DNA from: Malania oleifera
Taxonomy: Eukaryota; Streptophyta; Magnoliopsida; Santalales; Ximeniaceae
Direction: 5' to 3'
Assembly (NCBI RefSeq): GCF_029873635.1
Contig: NC_080421.1
Span: 248,001 to 312,000, forward strand
Length of the DNA stretch: 64,000 bases
The position numbers and the translations under genes are program-made. Positions 54,829 to 64,000 of this stretch are shown here, piece by piece (within the stretch, counting starts at the first letter, position 1; every line of letters starts with the position of its first letter). Under the pieces are notes generated by a model. That model was not told the DNA's origin, did no database searches, and worked only from the letters and a program-made list of their open reading frames with translations.

Positions 54829-54894
54829 AGGAGTAAACAAATATGACGTGCTTGGTATGACTAACATCATAGTATGTATAGAAATAGAGGCGTA

Positions 54895-55411
54895 TGTGAT
54901 AAAAAAAATAAATCCATTTGGTTTCAAACTTGGTACAACCCAAGATCATCATTCCCTTTGGTTTGCACAACAAAATTTTTTTTATGAAACATTTACAAGA
55001 AGATAAAAAAATAAGGAATTGTATCAAGAATTATGTACAAAATAATATAAGAATGTTTTCTGGTGTTGAGGGAATTGCATGTATAGAGATTCACAAAAAA
55101 ATCGATCTGATCCAAGTTATAATCTATATGAAAATTTCAAAGTTATTAGTAGAAGGTAGACTACAAGGAATTGAAGAACTACAAATAAACATATAAAAAG
55201 AATTAAATTGTCAACATTACTATTACAAGAATAGTCAAACCTTATAGACATCCTAATAATCTTGCAGAATTTATGACCAACCAATTAAAGAATAAAGTTT
55301 CATTTCAAAAGGCAATTAAAAAATCTATTAAATTAATTGAACAAGCATATATAAAAGGAATTCAAATAAAAATTGTAGGATGTATCGACAAAAAATAAAT
55401 TTCATGTATCG
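54895..55411 (+). pseudogene. rps3: Plastid rps3 5' fragment (ribosomal protein S3)
   Basis: The start is altered (GTGATAAAAAAAATAAATCC in place of an ATGGGACAAAAAATAAATCC-type start). The reading continues [40 protein letters not shown] and [20 protein letters not shown], and ends near the GRID block of S3, about two thirds of the gene. Frameshifts and stops are present. The rest of rps3 is missing at the LTR junction. Confidence 0.9.
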
Positions 55412-57887
55412 TGTGACGACTCGATGTTCTACCAACTTTTTTTTCCCATACAATAATAAACAATAATATTCCATCATTTACCACATATCTCTGATACCAT
55501 ATATCAACATGATTCAACCCAATATAGGGTACCGGGTGATTAGTCTATTCATAAAAGTATACCAAACAACGGAAGTCAATATATACACCATCCCAAATAC
55601 AAACACCAGAGTTCTATTCATCCTTACATACCCAAATCCATATACATTCCCCAAGAATCCATAAAATACTCTGGGGGTCATACAAAACACATCCCTAGCT
55701 TAAAAACGCTTACCCTGACTACTAGAGTACTATGGTCTCCTCTCCTTCAGAGCTCTCTCTGCTTGTCTGTTTTGGTTTCCTGAAATGTTTAAATTCTGGT
55801 GAGATACCTCTCAGTAAGACGGAATAAATTATTCAGAGTGTGTGGCAATGTGTTTTATTATTTCATAACACATTCATTTCAATGATTATATCAATTGGGA
55901 AAAATATACAGATATGTACTCATAATCACATATATATATATAAAACATAGTTTCATAAGCTTTCATATCATTTCTCATAATCATATATCATATGCTTTCA
56001 TAAGCTTTTGTTTCTTATAATCATATACTAGCTCGTATTCTCATAGGTTTTCATATCATTTCTCATGTTCATATTCTAGCCCATGAGTATCTACCAGCAT
56101 ATAACACTACACGTTTGTAACTCATGACTGTTCATCATATTTGAGATATAGAATTATCTTTCATTTTCACTTTCCATAAACAAGTTCTAACTTATGAGCA
56201 TCCACTAGTATATAATGCATTTGTAGCTCATGGCTGTTATATCATATCTGTCATATAATTATCATGTTTGTAATGAGTAACCATCTTGAGGATATTCACA
56301 TCACATCATCAAGCATTCACCCCACATGACCGAGTTGTGCGGCCCGAAAGCGGGACCTAACCATGGTTGACCTACCAGGTTAGATCAAAACTATGGTCGC
56401 ATCTGTAGTACGATTGACCTACCCAATCTTGGTCCGGACCCCAGGGGGTAACTTTATCCACACAGGCCCAATCGACTGTCTCTCCACACTCTATATAAGA
56501 CGTGTGGTTGCACTAACATAATATTTGGAAATAGTACCGTGCTCTTTGTATATCTATGGTCCATCAGGGTTCTTATTCCCACATTTCTATATTCATATTT
56601 CATCATGTTTATACATCTCATTATATCTGTATGATTCTCATCATTTTTGTATCATTCTCATCATTTCTATATAATTCTCATTTCATTATATTTGCATAAC
56701 TCATATCTGTGTATATATCTCACCTCATATCTGTATATATGTCAATTCAACATTTCTGTATAAAATATCTCTGTATATATGTCATATATCATTATTTTAG
56801 TATAAAACATATATGTATTTCTTATATCACTGTTTTAGTATAAAACATATATGTATTTCTCATTTCATTATTTCCTAGTAAAAACATGTCTATATCATAA
56901 TATGATATCATCATATCTATACAAAACAATACTGGGTTTCTCATATCTTCATATTGAATAAAACATTTCAATATATATCATAATATCATTTCTCAGTGCA
57001 AACCACATATTTCAGTTTCAATCACATTCCCAGTATAGATCTATTATTTCATATTCTTCATGCCACACAATTTTGTCTGATAATCATAATATAATAATTA
57101 TATGAAAAATATCCATATTATCAATTTCACTATCTTTAATCAACTAGTTAATTTCCCAAAAATATATGTTATAATTTATTCCCCTTACCTGCTTACTGAG
57201 AGAGTTCCTACGATGATCCTAAACCCACGCCCGCGGCATTTCGGAGCTCAAAATCCTAAAATCATATTTTCCTAGTTCAATCAACTCAACTCCAGAATTA
57301 TAATCATATTCACATTTCCTAGGCCCATACACTCCATTTAATCAATTAAATTCCAAACATTTAACACATTCTTCACCCTTACCTCAGCCTTGGAGTGGTG
57401 CCTAGAATGCATAAATCGAAAATTTGCTCCGACTAACTTGCTAAGGGCTGCTCCTAGGACCCTATGGTGACGTTTGATCATCGAATTAGACTGAAATTCA
57501 AGAAAATGAAGAATAAGAGAAGAGGGAGAGGGGTCCGCTGCCTGCTAGAGATATAGAGAGAGAATACGCCCGCTGGAGGACGCGAGAGGATCGACCTAGA
57601 AGAGACTCGATCTTCACTCGAGATCTGCGATAAGATTTTCGAGAGAGATTTTTATTGAAATGAGCTGCAGGATTTCTTTTAATTCAACACTACCAAAAAA
57701 AACCGTCGACAGTTTGAATTTTTAACCAAACCATTTTTTACCATTTTAACGTTACTGAGGCGCGGTTACACAAAACCGTTGACGGTTTTCTAGCCTATCA
57801 CCAAACCGTCAACGGTTTAGTCTACACTAAACCAAATTTATTTCTTTTCTTTATTTTCTCATTAATTCAAATTTTCAGGTCTTTACA
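55412..57887 (-). mobile_element. Gypsy 3' LTR inserted in the plastid-derived segment
   Basis: The left end is TGTGACGACTCG, the right end GGTCTTTACA. Outside the right end comes ACCAAAATTTCGTCCTCGAA, the reverse complement of the gypsy 3' internal end, which places the element on the minus strand with this as its 3' LTR (2,476 bp). The 5 bp before it (TATCG, 55407-55411) should be its target duplication; the partner lies beyond the window. It contains palindromes at 57701-57818 and a segment with CGCGAGAGGATCGACC (about 57582). Confidence 0.85.
57701..57818. repeat. AAACCGTYRACGGTTT palindromes in the gypsy LTR
   Basis: Three copies: AACCGTCGACAGTTT (57701), AAAACCGTTGACGGTTTT (57772, near-perfect 18-bp palindrome) and AAACCGTCAACGGTTT (57803, near-perfect 16-bp palindrome). 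They share the GTCGAC/GTTGAC core with the arrays at 16615-16838 and 47220-47770. Confidence 0.85.
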
Positions 57888-58334
57888 TTCTTCCCTCCTC
57901 ACCAAAATTTCGTCCTCGAAATTCGCTATCTATCATATTTACCAACCTTATGGAAAACACTGAAAATTTATTAATTTCTCTCGCCTATGGCAGAGGAAAA
58001 TTGTGGTTACAAGGGAGGGTCCTGGGAGACTACAATCCATCACATAATAGAAAACTCTCCCAAAACCATTCAGAACCAAAACCAAAACAGTAGTTACTCT
58101 ACACTGTACAAGTCAATAAACATACAATGTAATTTACTTTTACTCTTATTAGCTCAATTCTGGGCTCCACTAAACAGGCGTGGATATCTCTGGCGCATTT
58201 TATCCTCCAATTTCCATGAAACTACTTCAATTGCATGATTATGCCTGAGTACTTTTACTAATGGGATCTTTTTCATGTGCAGTTCTAGTTCTTTCCAATC
58301 CAAAATCGGCACTGACACTTTTTCATATGTCAAA
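57888..58334 (-). mobile_element. Internal 3' fragment of the gypsy element at 55412
   Basis: Polypurine tract region and the short non-coding end of pol in reverse complement, matching the layout of 61133-61600. It ends at 58334, where the next LTR begins, so the rest of this element's interior was displaced beyond the window by that insertion. Confidence 0.7.
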
Positions 58335-60935
58335 TGTGGCCACCCGATTTTCGTACAATTTTTTTAAAATAATAATATATAAATATTCACTCGTCATCAA
58401 TAACATTCACAAATCAGCCACGTCAACAACCCTATTACCATTCATATGACCCGACCCACATTGGGTACCGGGTAACAAGTCATTTTATTTATACAAGCTA
58501 ACAGCACAAGAAAGTACATACTTAACAACCATAATACAATACCCAGAGTATCAACATACATATATAAATACATTATTATCCCATACTAAAAAACAACTCA
58601 ACTCTAGGGGAATTACACCTCCCCTAATCCAAAACTCACCCTGTGTATTAGGGTCTCAGCTCCCTAAGGTCTCGGAACTCTATCGCCTGACCTACCTCTA
58701 TTCCCTGAAAAATTTAGATAATTTGGGTGAGACACATTTCGGTAAGAAGGAATAAATTATTTACAGTGTTTGGCCATATGAGTTCAATTATAATACACTT
58801 TACTTTTTAAATCAACATTTCATTAGAGAAAAATACACTGCTAAATATATTCTCATAATCATATAGATATACAACATAAGCTTTTATAAGCTTTAAAATC
58901 ATTTCTCAAATTCAATCATTCCAACACATATTTATTTGTGAAGTTCCTGAGAATAGGGAAGATTACCCGCCCATACAGGTAGCTTCCTTCTGCCTTAACA
59001 CATTATGCAGTCAGGTATGACCACATATGATACCTATCAGGGGCACTCACCTTACTTAGTAAGCCCTTAGGCAGAGACTTTCACTTCGCCTCAATTACTT
59101 ATATTATTAATTCACACGGATCCATTTCTCAATTTTATCATTCTCTATTTCTCAATTACCATTATTTATTTCATTTCTCATTTTAGCCAATTTTATCATT
59201 CTTTCACTTTCCATTTTCATTTCACTATCTAGCTCATGAGTATCCTTGGTATCTAGTACCGACATCGCATCTGTAACTCATGACTACCCTGAGGATCTTT
59301 CTTTCCATGCCATGCTTCCCCCCATGGTCAAGGTTATGCGGCCCGAATGCTAGATCTAACTACGGTTGGCCGACCTGGTTAGATCAAAATATCATATCAC
59401 ATATCGCGTTTGTTGTACGACTAGCCGACTTATAGCTCTGATTTGGACTCAGGGGGCACAACAACTCTACAAAATAGCATTGTTGACTCTCACGCCACAC
59501 GCTCCAAGAGTCCGTGTGGTTGCACTACACCACTAGCAACGGTACCATGATTAATATCACAACCCATCATTAGGATTTCTATAACCATCCATTAGGATTC
59601 ACTACCACATACCCGCAATCATTATACGGTATTGACATTTTATTAATCATATTTCAGTATATACGTTTTAGAATTCACGTTCTCGTTTTCACCTTTCAAT
59701 ATTTCCATATCAATATACATCATTAATCTCATATCAGTATATCTCAATTCATCTCAATATAAATGTTCTCATCATTTTCTGTGCACATTTCAACATCTCA
59801 TAATAGTATATATCATGTTTCACGTATTTTAACATTTCTCAAAATACTCAGTAATTTGCCAAAATCTTATTTTTTATGCAAATCATTTCTACTCACATAT
59901 AAATACCATATTTCATTATTTTCCACTAATCACATCAATAATTCTCATTTCAATATTTTCTCAGAAATTACTCATCGTCATATTTCACATTTTTCAATAT
60001 ACGTCATATGACACACAGTTTTCATCTAATATTCATAATATATTAATTTCACACTCCAAAATATCACAATTTAATATTACTCAAATGCCACACAATTTAT
60101 CTGATATTTATATCATAATAATTTTCAGACAAAATACCATATGCTCATTTTCATATATTAATTCAAATAGTAGCTCTAAAAATACTGTTATAATTTATTC
60201 CCTTTACCTGACGTACTCAGGGTCTTGTTAACACCCAAATCCTATGCCCTTGGCATCTGAAACTCTAATCCTGCAATTTACATTTTTTCCAGATTAATTA
60301 ACTCATTTTCCAAAAATTATACCCATATATCCATCCCTAGGCTCCATATACCCCAAATTAACACTTAAACCGATATTTAACACCCTCAAATGATTTTCCG
60401 AACTATGCCTACGGGGTCCCAAAATTACACCCGCGGCGCTCACTCGGGTACTAAATTTTAAAAATCTTACTTTAACCTCAGATGCTCAATATTCTAACAT
60501 TTCTAAATCAACACTAATTAAATAATAATAAGCTCCTTAATAACCCCTTTATCCCAAATTTGGGGTTATGTCTACGACGACCCCAGGAGAAATCCGTTCC
60601 GCTAGACTTCTAGAGAATTATCCTTAGATTCTTGTGGTAGTGTTCGATCATCAATTGGGCTTATAATTTACAAGATATTGAGGTAAAAGGGGAAATTTGG
60701 CTTACCTTAGGAGTTATGCCTACGCCGCTCCCACAATCAATTTGCTCCGGTAGAAATGACGGCAGCGAAAAATGAAGTCCAGCGGCATCTTTTGATTTTC
60801 GATCGGGCGAGTATCCGTCACAGAACTGACGAGAGAGGGAGAGAGAACGAGGAGAGAGAGAGAGAGAACCTCAGAGGGAAAAGGGGGGCTCCTGCGTAGA
60901 AGTTAATTCTTTGAAGGTTTAGGATGAATGTTAGG

Positions 60936-60973
<38 letters not shown>

Positions 60974-61132
60974 TAAATAAATAAATAAATAATAATATAT
61001 TTTATTAATAAAAATAAATTTTAATTATTATTATTTTCTTTTTTTTAGAAAATTAATTAATTAATTATTTTATTATTTATCTTTTGAGAATCACCCCACT
61101 AATCTTGTATAACCATTTTTGGCGTTATTACA
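58335..61132 (-). mobile_element. Gypsy 3' LTR (2.8 kb), sister of the solo LTR at 4913
   Basis: It starts TGTGGCCACCCG and ends GCGTTATTACA, and aligns throughout with 4913-7535 and with 1-1675. The internal region of the same element follows to its right. It is inserted in the interior of the neighbouring gypsy element; the left flank is TCAAA (58330-58334). A (TAA)n tract at about 60937-60970 corresponds to the one in the solo LTR. Confidence 0.88.
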
Positions 61133-62883
61133 TTCTCCTCTCCTTCAAAAAATTTCGTCCTCGAAATTTACTATTTGTCTGCTTCCCATCCTTAGAGAAA
61201 ATACTTCCAATTTTATTAGTTACCCTCACTTATTGCGGAGGAACACCGTGGTTACAAAGAGGGTTTTGGGAGATTACAACTATTCGAAATTTTCCCAAAG
61301 CCATTCACGTTCCAAAACTAAAAACTTTATCTATCTTACATTACACTATACAAATAAAAATACATAATATTATTCCTTTTATTCTGACTAACTTAACTCT
61401 AAACTCTACTGAATAAGTGTGGATATCTCTGGCGCATATGATCCTCCAGTTCTCAGGAAGCCTCCTCAACGGCATGATTGCGTTATAAAACTTTTAGCAG
61501 TGGAATCTTCTTCGTGCGTAGCTCCTGTTCCTTCTAGTCAAGAATCTGCACTGACACTTTCTTATAAGCTAAAGTATCACTCAACTCCAGTGTTTCATAA
61601 CTGATCACATGGGAGGGGTCTGAGACGTATTTCTTCAGTATAGAAACGTGGAATACGTCATGGATCCTAGATAGGACCAGTGGTAATGCCAATCGATAGG
61701 CCACTGGACCCACTCATTCAAGAATCTCGAATGGCCTAATATACCTAGGGCTCAACTTACCCTTCCTCCCAAACCTCATAACTCCCTTCATTAGTGCCAC
61801 CTTCAGGAACACATGATCTTCTGCATCAAACTCCAGTTCTAGCCGGTGAGTATTTGCGTAACTCTTTTGCCTCTGTGCTGTTCGGATCCTTTCTCTAATG
61901 AGTCTGACTTTATCATGAGTCAATTGAATTAGCTCTAGCCCTAATAATTGTCTCTCCCCAATCTCATCCCAATATAATAGGGATCGGCACCTCCTGCCAT
62001 TCAACGCCTCATACGGTGCCATCCCAATGCTGGCCTGGTAGTTGTTGTTGTACGCAAACTCGACTAGTGGCAAACACTATATCCAACGACCTCCAAAGTC
62101 CAATACACATGCTCGTAGCATATCCTCCAAAATCTGTATTGTCCTCTATGTCTGCCCATTTGTCTAAGGATGAAAAGATGTGCTGAACGACAATTGAGAA
62201 CCTATGACCCCTTGTAGACTCTTCCAAAAATGGGATGTGAACCGTGAGTCTTTGTCTGAAATTATGGACACTGGGACGCCATGAAGCCTAACTAATTCCT
62301 GGATATATAACTCAGCCAATCTGTTCATGGAGTAGCTAACTCTGATTGGCAAAAAGTGGGCAGTCTTTGTCAGTCGATCCACCACTACCCAGATAGCATC
62401 CTGTTCACGCAACGCCGACAATAATCTTATGACGAAATCCATTGCTATATGCTCCCACTTCCACTTAAGAATGTGGAGTGGTTGTAATGATCTCGTTGGT
62501 CTCTGATGCTCAGCTTTCACTTGTTGGCACGTCAAACACTGATCCACATATTGAGTTATCTCCCTCTTCATGTTGCTCCACCAGAAGGACTCTTGAAGAT
62601 CCCTTTACATTTTAGTGCTATATGGACGTACAGTATACAGGGATCGATATGCTTCCTTTAGAATAAACTTCTAAATCTCAGGGTCAGTAGGAACACATAA
62701 CCTAGTACGGAACCTCAAGGCTCAATAATCTGAGATGCTGAAATCTATTTCTTGACCATCTTGTACCTTCCACATAAGCTCTACTAATTCTGCATAATTC
62801 CTTTGAGCTATTTTAATTCTCTCTTATAGGGTGGGTTGCAAAACCAAATCAGCAATAAATGCCTAGTGATCACCCTCTACCAG
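61133..62883 (-). mobile_element. Gypsy pol fossil (integrase and chromodomain-like end), minus strand
   Basis: Next to the LTR lie the polypurine tract and 3' end, then the pol C-terminus (61620-61760). The later integrase part follows (61714-62073, MPLVEFAYNNNYQASIGMAP, EALNGRRCRSLLYW), then the integrase core (62164-62571, [42 protein letters not shown]) and the RNase H to integrase linker to about 62880. It is the same clade as the 12.6-18.7 kb element. It is interrupted at 62884 by another LTR. Several breaks; inactive. Confidence 0.9.
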
Positions 62884-64000
62884 TGTAATAACCCGAAAAA
62901 AGAAATTAAAAAAAAAAATAATTAATTAAAATTATTAATTAATTAAGTGGTTAAACACTATTAAATTAATGTATTAAATAAAAAAATAAAAATAAATAGT
63001 ATAAAAATAATAATAATAGTTAATTAATTAATGAATTAATTAAATGTTATTAAATTAAATAAATAAATAGTAAAAAAAAAATGGAATAAAGATATATATA
63101 TATATATATATATGTAATATATATATGAAAGCTTAATATGTATATATATAAAGGTTAAACTATAAGTTATATATATATATATATATATATATATTAAGTA
63201 AAGTTAAGTTAAGGTAAGTTAAAGAAAGAAAAAAAGAAAAAAAAAAAGAAAAAAAAAAACAAGATACAGAAGCTTGTTGAAGCTTCTTCTGTAGATGGAA
63301 ATTGAAGAGAGCTTCAGCTCTCTCTCGTCGTCTCGCCTCTCCATCTCCGCCTCTCCCTCTCCCCTTATTTCTCGACGAATACTCAATCGATCGGAAAATG
63401 GAAGGTGCCGTTGGGTTCCTAGCTCCGCCACCGACATTTCTACTGGAGCGGATTTGTCGTGGGAACGGCTTAGGCACTGCTCCTGGGGAAAGGTAATTTT
63501 TCCCCAATTTCTCAATTTCTGATAAAATCTGTTGTTGAATTGACGACCAGGCACCACCACAGGGTCCTAATCGTCGTTGTCGTCATTTTGACGTAGGTAA
63601 TTTTTCAATTGAGATTTTCTAGGCCCTACTCCAAAGTGAGAGTGGGATTTGAGAAATTTGACAATTTGGCTAAATTTAAGGGTAGATTTATTTATTTAGG
63701 AATTATGGCCCTAAGAAGTATTAAATAATATTTTATTCAAGAATAATTTATTGGAACTAGGAATTTAATTTCAAGGTCCGGGTGAGCGCTGCAGGTATTT
63801 TTCGGAGTCCCTATTGGCGTAGTTCAAGAAACCAGGTAAGGGGAAAAATATATATTAAATCAGAGTTTTTATGAATTTAAGGAAAAAAAAAATAAATTGT
63901 GTTATATGTACGTGTACATGTTTCGGTATGGGTAAAATGCCAATTGTTTAAATTATATTTCTTTTGAATTTAGGGTTGTTTATTAGATATGTATATGCGA
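62884..64000 (+). mobile_element. Gypsy LTR, plus orientation, cut by the window edge
   Basis: It starts TGTAATAACCCG, the same start as the other LTRs of this group but on the plus strand, and interrupts the pol fossil on its left. It holds AT-rich tracts, (TA)n runs (63093-63112 and 63167-63195), an A-rich purine block and a GCTTCAGCTCTCTCTCGTCG pyrimidine block. No internal region is in view, so it may be a 5' LTR or a solo LTR. Confidence 0.75.

Larger units (their letters stand above)
54495..55411 (+). other. Nuclear plastid DNA insertion (NUPT): rpl22-rps3
   Basis: Collinear with the plastid ribosomal protein operon (rps19-rpl22-rps3-rpl16): the C-terminal part of rpl22 followed by the start of rps3. 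Many C-to-T and G-to-A changes, for instance CG positions turned into TG or CA, suggest long exposure to cytosine methylation and deamination. The right end coincides exactly with an LTR start at 55412, so the plastid segment was probably longer and was cut by that insertion. Confidence 0.9.

Noticed and set aside
63295-63522. Overlapping plus and minus frames near the right edge
   Set aside because: They lie in a pyrimidine-rich part of a gypsy LTR, with no domain and low complexity.

Overview
This is nuclear DNA from a flowering plant, most likely a eudicot with a transposon-rich genome. It holds one single-copy host gene, at 20018-51907 on the plus strand, which encodes a Golgi nucleotide-sugar transporter of the CMP-sialic-acid-transporter-like family. 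Its 15 exons with GT-AG introns, the plant LTR, LINE, SINE and hAT families, and a decayed piece of plastid DNA (rpl22-rps3) all support this origin. The species cannot be named from the sequence alone. I found no CRISPR array, rRNA gene, tRNA gene or bacterial-style operon.

Left flank (1-19.9 kb): a pile of Ty3/gypsy fossils, mostly chromovirus (Tekay/Del-like), in both orientations. It includes a solo LTR at 4913-7535 with a perfect 5-bp target duplication (CCTTG). A plus-strand element at 12587-18699 ends in a 2.2-kb LTR carrying an array of short GTCGAC-centred palindromes and a tandem repeat. Between that LTR and the gene lies a dimeric tandem repeat of about 100 bp with a TGAGC..GCTCA palindrome, then a short promoter region with four GGCCCA (site II type) elements in a row.

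Gene (20.0-51.9 kb): the coding sequence appears intact (349 codons plus stop, all splice sites canonical), but two introns have been invaded heavily. Intron 10 (7.5 kb) contains a probable solo LTR, a 3-kb RTE-clade LINE, an Au SINE, and a TRIM element with 73-bp LTRs that itself contains a hAT-like transposon. Intron 12 (19.4 kb) contains a copia fossil, an L1 fragment, and a small gypsy-type element with 0.42-kb LTRs. That element is split by a 4.8-kb hAT transposon (itself containing a LINE fragment that contains a SINE fragment) and by a second RTE LINE (itself split by a copia solo LTR). Intron 14 holds a second, nearly pristine 306-bp TRIM.

Right flank (52-64 kb): an L1 remnant, the rpl22-rps3 nuclear plastid DNA, and three further gypsy pieces. 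One of these is inserted exactly into the plastid fragment. The third runs off the window edge.

The host gene is the only sequence here that I expect to be a functional protein-coding locus. The rest is a datable stack of insertions, best read through target-site duplications and nesting order. I saw no convincing new gene system. The most interesting observations are the deep nesting inside an intact gene, the TRIM family, the plastid insertion cut by an LTR, and the recurring palindromic arrays in three different LTR families.
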